In this document: piece by piece, positions 1 through 14,000 of the stretch
Position numbering within the stretch: the stretch's first letter is position 1
How the letters are laid out: each line of letters begins with the position of its first letter
NCBI RefSeq assembly: GCF_910596095.1
Contig: NC_056544.1
Location: forward strand, 13,501,155-13,565,154
DNA length: 64,000 bases
Direction: 5' to 3'
DNA from: Thunnus maccoyii
Taxonomy: Eukaryota; Chordata; Actinopteri; Scombriformes; Scombridae
Translations under genes and position numbers: made by a program
The notes under the pieces: model-generated
Databases searched by the model: none
What the model was told of the DNA's origin: nothing
Seen by the model: only the letters and a program-made list of their open reading frames with translations

Positions 1-61
1 GCTTTCAGTCTGTATGCTATGCCAAGCTAATCACCTGCTGACTGCTTCATATCTAATTATT

Positions 62-624
62 TTTTTGAGAAATACACTTATCTTGCCACAAGTTTAACAA
101 GAAGATTGATACCACTCTCATATCTAAAGCCAGGAGACAGTTAGCTTAGCTTAGCATAAAAAAATGGAAACAGGGGGAAACAGCTAGCCTGGCTCTGTCC
201 AAAGAAAATAAAATACACCTGCCAGCCCCTCTACAGCTCACCAATCAACACATTAAGTCTTTTTTGTTTAATCCACATAAAAAGTGAGGTGTAAAAAGGC
301 TGTGGTTTTTCACCAAATTTAGTGCTGGACTGTTGCCTCAGTGCAGTGACTTGAGCCTCAGCTGGTTGCCTATCAATCAGCTGAGAAATAGTCAGATCCA
401 TTACCTCTGTAAAGCCATAACTTGTTGTTTTTACACTGTTTTTTGGATAAAATGTGTTAATTTGTGCTTTTCAGGTGCTGGTAGGCGTATTTTGTTACCT
501 TTGGACAGACCCGGATGCTTTTTTTGTTGAGCTTAACTAACTGGTAGTACAGACATGAGAGTGGTATCGATCTTCTTATCAAACTCTTGGCAAGAAAGCG
601 AATAATGTTGAACTATTCCTTTAC
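62..624. repeat. Non-autonomous DNA transposon (fish MITE, family A)
   Basis: A nearly full-length copy of a high-copy fish element. Its left arm carries the GCTTAGCTTAGCATAA motif and 'cagctagcctggctctgtcc'. Its right arm carries 'gacatgagagtggtatcgat', 'ggcaagaaagcgaata' and 'gaactattccttta'. The two ends are rough inverted repeats of each other: 'gataccactctcat' on the left and 'atgagagtggtatc' on the right. It lies in the camsap2 intron just past coding exon 4. At least three more copies occur in the window (near 5.9, 25.2 and 27 kb). The superfamily is not certain; the TTAA-like ends of family members would suit a piggyBac-type element. Confidence 0.7.
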
Positions 625-679
625 ACTTCCTGTTGTTTGGATGATTGATGATTTTGTGTGCATGCATTTGTGCTCTTAC

Positions 680-1882
680 TTTGTGTGTTGTGTTAGACTC
701 CTGGAAGGAAGCTTCTCTCAGCTTCTGCTCTTCTACGAGGATGTCCCGCAGGTGTTCGGTCACCTGAAGAAAGAGAGAGAGCAAGAGAAAGACACACACA
801 GAGAGAGAAAGAGAGAGAGAGAGATCACATTTCACACAAGTATTTGGTGCTCACTGAGAGACTGAATGGTGAGTTTGTGTTGGAGAGGGGAGAAACTCGA
901 ACATGAGAACAAGAGAGTCCACACATCAAAGAAAAACTTTTCACCACCACCTCTGCCCATTAACCACTTACGGTAAATATTACTGTAACCTAATATAAAA
1001 GCACTCAGCTGACTTCCGATTAGAGCGCAATGTAGAAACAACTTCAAAGAATACTCCAGTCATAGTATTTTTCTTAAAAAGCCCTCTTTTTTATGATTAC
1101 TGCTCCCCTGTCTTCAAAGGGTCTATATAAACAGTGATGCAACATTTTGGCCTGAGGACACACAAAGCCGCATCGAACAATCCCAAGCATGCCGTGCAAT
1201 GTCTCAGAGCTAAATAGAGAGACAATCTGCCATGTGTTTTTTTAAGTGTCTGTGTCTCTTAATGAATCCTTCATGTGTATCTTGTTGCCTTCAGCCTGCA
1301 AATGGGAGCAGGAAGCACATAAGCTTCTTTCAGTGAGGAATGAAAATGTTAGTTAGAGATGTATGATGTTAGAGAGTTAAAATTAGGTCAACGTCATGTT
1401 TTGAGACAATTGTACAAAATGTCTCAACCATCTCCTGCAGGGTCAGTAAAAGCAACTTTAAGTGAGTAAATAGTCTGTAAGATGACGAAATAAACTAAAG
1501 ATGCAATCACTGAGACTTAACCGCTGCCCTCTTAAAGCTTAAAACTCACGGTTTGACTTCACTCTCCGAGCCTGCTTTAGCAGACTGGAGGATGTTAGGT
1601 TGAGTCAGTTAGCCTTCGGTAATCTGTCATGATTACATGTGGTTATTGCCAGTTCTTCAGTTGGTTATCTTGCCAACATATTAGATTTTCAACCAGCAGT
1701 GGAAGATTTGAGCGCTGACATACTTTCCAGCACCTCTCGTGTCTTCTATATCCGGAGTGAAACAAAGAACTGTGTGTGAAATAAAAGGTCACCAGTGTGA
1801 AGGGCTTAAGGATGTGTACAGTTGTTCTCCTCTGAAATGAGAAAGCTTGTGTTCTGGTGGTTTTGTGTGCACAGAAATATGC

Positions 1883-1919
<37 letters not shown>

Positions 1920-4900
1920 CCTTGTTGATCCAGGTGGTGATTGCGTCCTCTGTGTCATAAGGCAGCTCCTGGATGTGTCCGTCACTGTGTGAAGGTTCAG
2001 CAGAGGAGTACCTGTTGATGCAGGACATCACCCTCTCCACACTCACCATCTCCACCGTGTACGCCATCATCAGGGTATCTATAAGTGCCAGATGGGAACT
2101 CTGTGGAGACACGCAGCAGCAAGTTAAAAAAAAACGAATTTAAGCACATATCTAGAATTTCCATTTAATTTTCTTTCCAAAAGCACCAAACCTCATTTTA
2201 TATTTCCGTGTCTGTCTGTGACAATAGTGCTGAAAGTGTAGGCTTTCTTAGTATTCTTTATCTGCAAAGTTGCCAAAAACTGTTGAAACAGATGGTTTTA
2301 TTCAAAAAAAAAAAAACAAAAAAAAAAAGAACACTATCATAAGATTTGTTCTCAAGAAAGAAATAAAGATGTGCAAGTGTTAACTCTTTGGATGCAGCTC
2401 TGAAAGCACCATCTGCACCACAGCAACTGACTGACTGATTGCTGATTTAATAAATGTGCTTAATAATGCAAAAGGTGTCCTCTGTGCACATAATTGACAA
2501 AAACTGTCCTCTATGGATAAATCAATGTGACTTTTTCTCTCCCAATACTGATATGATACTGATTTAGATACTGATATAATATCTAAACTTATTTATCTAA
2601 ACTAAACTTACTTTATTCCCCAACTTAAAATCTGTATACCTCACTGTGTGGAACTGATTGGTCATTTTTCTATAAAGATTTAACTACACATCATTTCTTA
2701 AGTGTAGAAGAAGAAACAATGAGTTACTATTTATTGAGAATGCTGTAATGATACAGTCTGAGTGACGGAATAATAACTGCTGGCAAATATCAATAAATAA
2801 GGCATGTTTCTGCATGAGGGGTTGCTGTGGTGCTCAAAATTCAGCTGGCAGCACAATACAACTGAATAAAGGATCAGTCACATATGGTCGATATTTGATC
2901 CGCTCATTAAGTTTATATCTGTGCCAACACCGATCCAGTTTATTGGATTAGTGCGTCCCTAATGTCTACCACAAATATAACATATTGCTCCGCTGGAGCA
3001 TCAAACACATTTCAGGTCGGGATTCCAAAAGAAAAATATCAAGCAACTGATGGCAAAACGTGAGACCTTTCACCTGAAGTATTCATAGCCTGCAATCTTT
3101 CTTTCCACAGCTGTCTTTGTGTAGTGATGGAGAGTTTTGTTTTAAAATGCACATATTCCTCCACACTGACCTTTCATCCACTGCATCACATTGGCTTTGC
3201 TTCCACTGTGTGAGTTCATGTTATCTTCAGACTGAGCCACTGTGCAAGTGTTTGCTATGTAAGCAGAGATCTTACAAGTGTCAAACAAACTTTTGTTAGC
3301 TTAATGTAGCGTCTGTTGCAGGGGGTAAGTTACAGTAACTACAGTAAGTCTATCACGCTTTAAACCTACACTGTCTTGTGCTGTCAACTAAGGACATTTT
3401 TGTGGACAAAAGGAAGTTTTTAGGTTTTTTAAAAGTTTATCTTTGACCACTTGTGAAACTGTTGAACTAACTTTATCGTGCACACGTTACTTAATTTTGA
3501 GTCATTCATTTTACACAAGTGAGTTTTACCGGCCATCAACACCTACACAAAGCTTGACATTCTCCTGGCCTTTCTAATCCCATTCCAGGCCGGTCAGACC
3601 AGCGGACCTCCCCTTCCCTTTCCTGTCACACCACAGGTCTACTCAAAAACATTGACACTCTCTGTGTGTATGTGCTTACAGTGTGAGTGAGCTCGTTGCT
3701 TACCTAAGCATCTATCTGTCCAACTTAACTGAACAAACATCTGGAGTCAGGTGCTCCATGACCCAGGTGACTCAAGCCAATAGACACAAACAAGCAGTGA
3801 GCACCTCATCGTCCCACCAGAATCCGTACTGTTAAGTACAGGCCTCTATTCATAACCACAGAGCCTCATATAACAGCCAGTGTGACCATGTGTTTCCCCA
3901 AGAAAGGAACAACCGATCCGGTGCAACGACTCTGAGTTGCGCTGGTGCTCAACGTCAGCTCCACCTGCTCTCCTGCCAGTCTAAACAGACAACATGCTCA
4001 GAAGAAACATGGCTGTTGGGAACAAACTCCTCATGGAAATAAGTGCTTAGATACTTAAAAAAACTTGACTTAAGTGTCGCCTGATGTGAGCAGTTGTCAT
4101 TAACTGCTCCTAATTCATACAATCTCATTTAATTAAAAAAAAGCACCAAAGGCTTATCCTTCCAAACTGGGTAAGCCTAATTATCATCATTATTGATTGT
4201 ATGTTTTTCTTTTTATAAACTCATGAACCACATTGTCTAGAAAATGTCAGAAAATAGTGAAAAATGCCCATCTTGATTTCCCAGAGCCTAGGTGAAGGTC
4301 TTCAAATTGCTTGTTTTGTCACATCATCAGAGCAAAATCCAAAGATGTTCAATTTACAATGACATACAACAGAGAAAAGCTGTTGCCAAACCAGAGAACA
4401 TCCAGCGATTTGTTACTCAAAGAATTTATCAGTGATCCAAATTGTTAATACATTTTCCCCCTAATAATCAATCAAGTAATCAATCATTTTAGCACTAGAT
4501 CTGAAATATATATTCATCAAATAGACATGACAACTACAAAATTTAGAGCTACAACGATTAGTTGATTAATCGAATAATAATTGAATAATCCTTTTAGTAA
4601 TTTTTAAGGAAAAATGCCAAACATTTGCTTTTTGCAGCTTGTCAAGCTTCCCATTCTGAGGATTTGAGGCTTTTATGTATTGTACATGATAGTAAACTGA
4701 ATAGGTTTGGATTTTGGACCCTTGATTGGACAAAACAAGACATTTGAACCTTGGGTTCTAAGAAATTATAACAGACATTTTTCTCTATTTTTGTTGACAT
4801 TTTATAGACGATTAAACAACGAATTTAGAAAATAATCAGCAGAAAAATTGATGATGAAAATAAATGTTAGTTGAAGCCCTAATAAAATCTAAACTTACTG

Positions 4901-7900
4901 GGAGTTTAACATAGATGTTTGTAGACACTGACACCGAGCTGACCTGTGTAATGATGTATGTTTTATTGAGTCTAACACCTGCGTAAACAGAAGAGTTCTT
5001 ACATTGTTGCTTGAACACAGAGCTGCCACATTACATGAGCATGATATTGAACTGTCTGCCAAACAGTCTGCAGGCACTGTTTTGAATTCCTGCATCTTCA
5101 GGATATTGCCAAATATTTGACACTGTGTGCATTCTCCTTCAGTGGTGCTGTAGTTGGTCTGGCTGACAGCTGGACTGCCTGACTGACACGCAGCTCATGC
5201 AGAGAGACAGACAGACAAATAGACAGACAGACAGGCAGGCAGGCAGGCAGAGGGAGAGACAGGCCAAGCAGCTTAAGACTGGAGGTGGAGAGATCCAGAA
5301 AACACCATTTTCATGAAAACCTACTGAGCTGTGATCGAAGCTTCTCTGAAGTCATTTGCATAAAAACTCCTAAATCTTTAATGTAGTTAAGAAGCTTGTG
5401 TAGGTGTGTGTGTGTGTGTATGTGTGTGCGCACGAGTGTGTGTGTCTGTTCAGAGCTCTGGGCGGAGAGGCCACATGAATTTAAATGTGCGTGACAAATC
5501 ACTTGTGATCATTTCTTTTTCAGTAGGGATTTTGCAACATCTGAAAAATCACATTTTAGAAACACTGAATGTGACATTTGTACTTGTGTATATTGAGGTT
5601 TAGCCATCACTTGACAAAACTGCAGGTTTTTTATCTGAAAATGATGGGGGATGGCATCAGAGGAGTGGGAAGATTATGTGCTTTCTTCTTCTTTTTGAGG
5701 GAGGGTAGTCTTGTTTTTTCGGGAGAGCATGGGAGGGTATGATAGTTTAATAGTTACAGCACGCAACAACAACATGTTGTTTTCATGTGTCTGTTTGCAT
5801 ATGAATCAAACCATTTAATTAGTGACTTTTAAAAGGTGCTTGAAGGCATATTTTTAAACTTTGGACAGCCAGGGTAGCTGTAATATGTGACATGAGAGTG
5901 GAACAGATCTTCTCATCTAAATCTGAAACAAAAGAATAAGCATATTTCCCAAAATGTCAAACTATTCCTTTAATTAGTCTATTTTAAAAAGTGAAACATA
6001 GGATTCAACCCCCTCTCCCCACCCAAATCCTTTTCACACAGTCTCTACTTTAAGGGAGAAATAAAAAAAAATATTGTTGTTGTTATTGTTAATATTATTA
6101 ATCATATAATTATATTTTAAATGTCTTTACAAAAGTAAGAAACTGAAACTCTGATGCTAAATTCACAAGTTTGCAATTTGTGTTTTTTGACAAATTTCAA
6201 AGGTAAGTGTTCCCCACTGTGTTACGCAGGTTTGTCTGTGCCACTGTCTTCTCATTGTTTCTAATGAGACATTTAATTCAGAGCTAACATGCATGTCTGT
6301 GTGCATGTACATGAATGTGTGTGTGCATATGTATATATAGGTGTATGCCCAAGAGACAGTATATTGAGCTTATATATCTACAGACTGCTCTCATATCCAC
6401 AGGAAAAAAACGTTACTGTTGACACTACAGCATGGATTTAAAAGCCATGTGCTGTCTATTATCCCTTCACAAAGACCTTTAGTGTGCGTGTGTGTGTGTG
6501 TGTGTGTATGTGCGTGTGTGTGTGCGTGAATGTGTGTGTGTGTGTGTGTGTGAACAGAAGCAAGTCTCAACCACTCATGGTGACAGGCACACCTTATAAG
6601 GCTGTGGAAATAGCAGACACTGGTCATAAGGAGCTGTAAAGAACTGCGGTACACTCGTGCACACTAACAAGCACATCAGCATTCATTCACACTATTGTTA
6701 CATGGCTGCACGTGTGTGTGTGTGTGTGTGTGTGCGCGCAACCTTGATCAAAGGCATCTATAGGAAAGCACGATACAGCTGAGCAAACAGATAATCAAAG
6801 TAGCCTCTTTCTCCTAAAACATGAAAGGTGTCCGCTCAACGCAGGTACACACTCAGAATTGACCCACATCTGAGCAACACAAGTGTTTTTATTGCACGAC
6901 TTTACACCTACACGTCTGGCTCTATTGAGATGTTAGTGTCCACTGACAATTATGGCTCAATATTGTCCAAACTGCCACTAAAAAGAATGACCTGTCTTGC
7001 TATCTTTCTCACACACGCATCCATAAAACCCTTCCAAATCTTTCAGGGGTTATTCGGCAGAAAGCTTTTAGATGAAGGTACACGCCCCTCTGCAGGCGCA
7101 TTCAATTACTGCTCCAGTTCCCTCTCCTCCGTCACTTTCTCGTCTCAGTGTTTTAACTCTCGGAGGGCAGCGTGAAGCGTGTGCACGAGCGGAGAGGAGA
7201 ACAAAAAAAAAAAAAAAAAATAACAGGGAAACAGGAAAGTAAAGCTAGAAATGGACACACAGGTCTTGTGCACACTGTTGGAGGTCTGACAGCTCTTTGG
7301 AGGGTTGTGTTCATGTGTGTGTTTTATAGGAGGGGGTGAGGTTAGGGTGGGGGGGGGTGAGGGCTCTCATTTGTGCACCAGACGTGCTTTGACTCACTGT
7401 GAGACCCCACCCTCTACCGTGCTGCAGTATTGCACATCACGTCTTCTTCCTTCCTTCCTCCCTCCCTCCTCTCCTTTCCTAACATTCCCTGCTCTCCATG
7501 TACTCCGCTCCTATCTCCTCCCCCATCGTCTCCCTTGCTTCCCCCTCCCCAACCCTCTCCCCCCTTTCCAGATGGCCACATCAACAGTAGGTCTTTTCCA
7601 CTCGTTCTCTGGCACACACATGTCATCCTGCCCGCCAAAAAGGCAATACCTTACCCTTCCTCTCCTCCTTTCTATCTTTCCTTAACTGCCTTTCCATAGC
7701 TTTTTCCCATCTCCCCTTTTCCATTCATCCTCTTGTAGACATTCACCCTTTCCTCTCATCTCTTGCTCCACTTTCCTGCTTCCTCCTGGATATCAGCCAA
7801 ATGGCAGCCCCTAAACTCCATCACACCCCTCCCTCCCTCCTCTATATCTATTCGTCCTCTGACAGACTGCCACACTCCTCCTCCTCCTCCTCCTCCTCCT

Positions 7901-10900
7901 CCTCCTTGCTGACATGAGTTATTCCTCTCTTGCACAGTATTTGGAAAACCATGAGGTCATCATTTTCTCTGCAGATATACTATAACCCAAAATGAAAAGC
8001 CTCGACTTTGGCGTGACTGAAATGATCCTGCTGAGTCCACAAATACACACAGAGACAGTTACTAGCAGCTACCTCTACTTTTCCCAACCAATCTAGTGAA
8101 TTCAGAGAGACACAGAGTAACAATAAGGGAGGACACATTAACAAATAGCCTGGCTGTGTGCAACACAAATGAAGGTCAATAGTGTTAGGCTTTAGGCTCC
8201 ATTTGTCTACTTAACATTGTCAGTAAAACTGTCCAGTAAATCAGCAGCCACAGAGTTACAGAGAATGAGAGAGAGATATATGGACATACACCAGACTACA
8301 CAGGTGTGAAAGGGACATGGGCTTATTAAGCGTTGCAGTAAATCTCCACCCATCATGATCCTCAATCAATGAGTTATAGAACATCCATAAAATCCTGGCT
8401 ACAACCTGGGAGACAGAAAGATGTGTGGACACAGACGGACTTGATGAAATATGCTTAAGCCTCAATTAAATACTCAGGAGATAACAGCGTTCCAGTCTGA
8501 TTTAATCTGCAAAAATAGAGTTTAGATGAGGCGGAGCTGAGGAGGGAAAGGCTAAAAAAAAAGTGTGATAAGAAAAGAGAGTTAGAGAGACAGTGAGGAG
8601 GAGGAGGCAGGTGGCAAACAGAGAGAAAGACAAGAGAGTTGAGGAACGAAACAGTGAGACAGACAGAGAGAGAGAGAGAGAGCAGGAGAGGGAGGGGGAG
8701 GAGAGGGTGCACTGCAATGCAGACACCTTTTGGCGTCAGCAGAAGTACCCGGTCTCCAGCCATGCGTGTGCTAGCAGTGTGTCTGCCACAGACTCACCCT
8801 TCTCTCATAAATTAACTCAAACTTATAATCTATTCCACTCTACTCACATCCATTAGAAAGGTGACAGTATCATGTTCTACTGCTAAAACAATTAGTCAAT
8901 TATTCCGCTGACAGATAATTAACAACCATTCAAGTCATTTTTCAGGGAACAATGCCGAACATTAATTGGTTCCAGCTTCTCAAATTTGAGGATTTACTGC
9001 TTTTCTTTATTTTATCTTAGTGTAAACTGAGTATATTTGGATTTAGGGTGTCTTAGCTGGACAAAACAAGCAATTTGAAGACATCAGTTTAGGTTCACAC
9101 AACTTATAATGGAGCGTATTTAACTACTGTCTGACAATAGCTAGACTAACAGATAAATCAAAACATAATGAACACATTAATAGGTAATGAAAGTACTTGT
9201 AAGTTGCTGGGATATTATGTTCTTCCATCCAGTGCTGTATGCAGTAATGACAAAACAGTACAACAACATACTACAGTACTTGAATATGTCCTTGTGTCTT
9301 AGGCTGGTGTAAACTAAGGCATGTTTGCCCTGTGCTGTCTAATGACACAGAGGCCGAACAGTGAGTAATAGGGTTGCTATAGGAAACCCGTCATTAGCGG
9401 TTGTTTTTCTCTCAACAGGACAGATCTTGGAGGGCAGTCTAACAGTAGGACACATGGAGCGGTGCACACAAACATGCTATCATATAACACACTTATTCCC
9501 CATATGAAGACATGCAGGGAAAGATAAAAAACAGCATCCAGTGTGACTGTATGTTTATGTCGCTGACAATGAATTGATTATCACAGATTTTGATAATCTT
9601 GTTGTCACTTATCAGGCAAATATGGTACATATTTGTGGGGATTTGCTGCTTTTCTCTATTTTGTTTAATTGTAAATTTTACATTTTTGCATTTTGGACAG
9701 TTAGTTGAGAAAATCAAATAATATGAAGATGTAATCTTGAGCTCTGGAAAACTGTGATCAGCATTTCTCTCAAGTTTCAAATCTAAATCAAGCAATCTAA
9801 TTTCACACATCAGATAGATCTCCACAGTTATGACCATATATGTACTGGTATTTTTAAGTGGGAAAATGTGGATTTATGTGCAGGACAAAACTGAAAAAAG
9901 ACTCTGCAGTAGCACAAAATTAACAAGAGCTTAAATAAATACAAAAGTCTAGGTTTAAAGTCCACACACACATACAGAAACAACTATTAGGCTGAACTGT
10001 AAAGGATAAAAGCAGCAGAAAAATCTTCTTTAATATGACTCTATCACCGAATACACTCATGTACTCTGTCAGATACATCTTCACTCACCATGTGTATTGG
10101 CGTACTGGTCAGATCTCTCTCAGTCACCAGTCGGTCCTGGTCGGTGACATACAGGCCTTTCTGGGCCAGAGCCTGGATGACAGCGTTGTGTCCCAGTAAA
10201 GGTTTGACTGCATCGCTGCGGAGGATCAGGCTTCCTGCGCGGCAGTAGAGCTCTGCAGACTGGAGCAGGCAGGCCACTGGAGGTTTCAGGTGCTCCTGGT
10301 TGTACTGGTCCCGGTAAAAGGGCTCCACCAGGTCCTCTGGTACCGCATCTGAGCAGAGAGAAAGACACAAGAGAGGAGAGAGAAGATGGGTTAGGGCTAG
10401 TTTTGATCAATGTGCATCTTTTTGAGTCTTTTTTCACTACTGAGCCACCATCAACAACAAAGAAGCAAACAGTGAATGCATGCAGACAATAAAAGAAGCT
10501 ATGCCACTATTCTTTCTATATTTTTAACAGCCTTTGTTGTTGTTGCTATGGCTTCCTCACATTGTAGCTCAGAGCCTCGCCTTCATGAACACAACCAGCT
10601 CAAAGCTTGTACACCACAAAACCTTGTGAACATCATCATCTGCAAAGTAAATTTCAGGCAAACACAGGGGGTTTAGGCCTGTAAGCACACACATCAAATA
10701 CACAGGGAAGCTAAAGGATGTTTAGCTGCTTAGCCAACACAGATGAGAAGTCCTAAAAGTGCTGTGGATGATATAACAGCTGCTGAGCTTGCATGTCAAC
10801 AGACCTATCTTGGCAAACTACAGCCACTGATGAAGACCATGTTAACAGCTGAAAGCTCTGGGAAAAAAACTGATCAGTGGGCCTTGAGTTGTCAAAGAAG

Positions 10901-11024
10901 TAACAAGTCATAAGACAAGCTAATGGTGAGTAGCATTTCACCATTACATGTCATGTGTGTATTTGTTGGTGTTTATCTTACTGGAGATCCACACAGGACA
11001 ACTGTCTTGTGAGCGTAAAGCCAT

Positions 11025-11058
<34 letters not shown>

Positions 11059-14000
11059 AAGTATACTCTGTGTTGGTGGAAGTGTATGTTACAAAGCATG
11101 GAGTCACCTCTAATCCTGTTACCTCACCCAGTAAATCTGATTTGAAGAAAATAGCAGGACACACACAGACTTCCAGGACTCATTCAGTCTTTGTTTCTTT
11201 TTCTGTCTTCACCATAATGTTGTTGTTAACCACATGTTCTGACTCAAAGCTAAAGTAGACCAGTCATATATCTGTCACTAAACATACAGACTGTATCTAT
11301 GCACCTCTCCGCCATGTGTATCACTTTAGTCACACAAGACACTTTAATAGGAATGTGTAAGCGTGTAAGTGTATGTATTGTGACACACAACTATGTGCTC
11401 CAGTATGAGTGTGTGTATTCCTGGCCTGTGGCGTCATTTCCTCTCTGCCCGCCTCTGAATCACTCTGAGGGAAACAAAGGACACTAAAGGAATCTATCTT
11501 AAAGGTGCAGCTTTCTGTTCTTTGATACTCCAGAATAACAACAGTGAATTCAACAACACCACAGATTAAATCAAATGTTTAAAGCTCAGTCCTAAAAAAA
11601 AAAAAAAAATCCATTAAGCTTGTGATCAAACCTCGGCAGTTTTCCAGCGGCTGTGGTTAGAGCAGCCTCGCCATGCCCCCACGCTGGGTGATGAAAACAG
11701 GCAGATGTTAAACTACTTCAACACCACAAGCCCTCCTGCATCTAGTCACAACTATTAAATTGAACTTTTGTTATTCAGCCTTTAAGAGGACAAAACTTAA
11801 TTGAAGCAACGTTTGTGCAATCCGTCAGAAACTCTTCACAAAAGCTTTATTTTCAGATAACGGCAGTTTTCATTCACTCCCGAAAGTTCTTTCGTATTTA
11901 ATCAAATGATCTCTATGCTTAAAGATGAATTAAATCATTTAAAGAATCATTAAAAAGAACACCAGGCTACAACAGCACCGAGAGCAAGTTTTTCTAGAGT
12001 TCATGAAAATCTGCCTCGTCAAGGAAAAAACCCTCTCCTTTGTGTTGGCCATCAAAAAGGAAACAGACAGGAAGTAGCTGCCACAGGAAGTCCAGGCATG
12101 GAGATGACTGCTCGCCTGGAGACCCCCTGAGATCACAGCTCAGCATACACAACCTCACGATCAGCAGTGTTTATCTCTGCAGGCCTTCTGCTCAGTCAGT
12201 GGGCAATGATTTCTGACAGAAATGATTTACTGATTATTTAATTAACTTTAGATTATATGTTGCACATAGTTGCTTGACTGAATATTACTTCAACATTACA
12301 TTAAAGGTTTCCTGTGGAGTTTTTTAAAAAACTTTAGTAGTGCTATGGAGCAGTTTTAATGAGTAGGGCCCCTTTTTCTTTTTGGATTATGCACACGCAC
12401 ATAGACGCACATAATGCATGCGCACATGGGTGACACGATACACAGTCCCATCAATCATTTTACACTATTCCACTGATCTACAGGTGACTGTAATGTGGTA
12501 AGAAACACAGCAATGCACCAACTAAGGCAGAGAAGAAGAAGACTGCAAGCCAGTAAACATAGATGTAAACAATGCAGGATTTAAAATAAGAAAATCTGTT
12601 TTGCAGCTGAAGATTTGTAGATTACAAGGATACACACGAGTTTAGGTGAGTAACAGTGAATGTAACCTTTGTTTGTTTGTATACAAGAAAACCACACAGG
12701 GCACCTTTAATTTGGCAGCTTGTCCAATGCCACTTACACTTTTTCCCACTACACATCGAGAGCAATATTGGGGTTAAGTATCTTGCTGCCATGTGGACTG
12801 GAGAGGTCGGGGATCGAACCAGTAACACTTACAATTAACGGCTGAGTCGACATTGTATGTAGGTTACAAATGATCTTCTTGAAACGAAGTTGCTACATAA
12901 TGGCTGGTGGTAAATTCATCCATATGCTAAATATGCAACATTAATTTTACTTCTCTATATTCCTTGTATGTTAGTAGACAATATGAGATTTAAATCTCAA
13001 AGCGCTGTAACATCTGAAACACAGAGCACAAAACTATGAAAATAACACAGCCACGCTTCAAGGCTGGAGTATGTTTTTATTCAAGCCAATCACTCCACCA
13101 TCTGACTTCATCCTCGCTAGCTAGAGAGTAGACTCTCTTGGACCTGCATGCTCACTTTTCTGTGCTTTGAGTGATACAGATGCATCACAGCCAGCCATCC
13201 GAGGGCATCTGCTGCATGAGCTCACTGAAGAGTTAGTGTTGGGGACACTGGTTACATCACTGATGTGACCTGAATGGTGCAGCTGAGTCCAGCTGGGGGT
13301 CATCACGGGGTCTGTGCTGCAACTGATAACATGATATAACCCCTAAGTGTGAACTCAACAACAAATTATAGCTATGATTTTTGTCTGGCAATTCAAAGTC
13401 TGATAGTTTCAGCGAAGAACTCATATCACTTTACAAGATCTAAGCCTTTCCATTTGAATAGGCCGACCTGCAATTTGTCAAATATCATTTTAAAGTGACA
13501 GATTTGTTTAAATATTCGGTTTGTGACCACAAATTTCTGGTGAATGAACATCCTGAACCACTGGACCAACGCTGAGGCCAGTGACCAGAAACCACCAGTT
13601 ACATTAGTCTTGAGCAAACTACACAAAAATCAATACTGTTCAATAATTGATTCTTAACAATACTTAAATACATTAGGCTATTAATAGTTACACTAGTGCT
13701 GTTGTAGACAACTTTTGTTGGTCCTTTGCTACTATGGTCTCCACTGATCAGGACACACATCAGGAAAAAAGCTGTGGTCTGACATTCATTACACACCAAC
13801 TCACCACTGTTTATTCACTTTGTGCATGTGGTACATGTTCTTACACACACGTGGTGTATGCAAATTTCAGTACAAACTTTCACTTTTGCTCGTGTTACAT
13901 CTGAGCACCACCAGATTCAAACCATCGCTCTTACGTCCAAACTAGGCCAGACCAGGCTCTGAGGACTGGTTATGAATTGGGCCACAGTTCTCGGCGGTGC

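Noticed and set aside
12800-12840. Possible tRNA-like motif (tcgaacc)
   Set aside because: No acceptor, D or anticodon arm can be drawn; it is part of a dispersed repeat.
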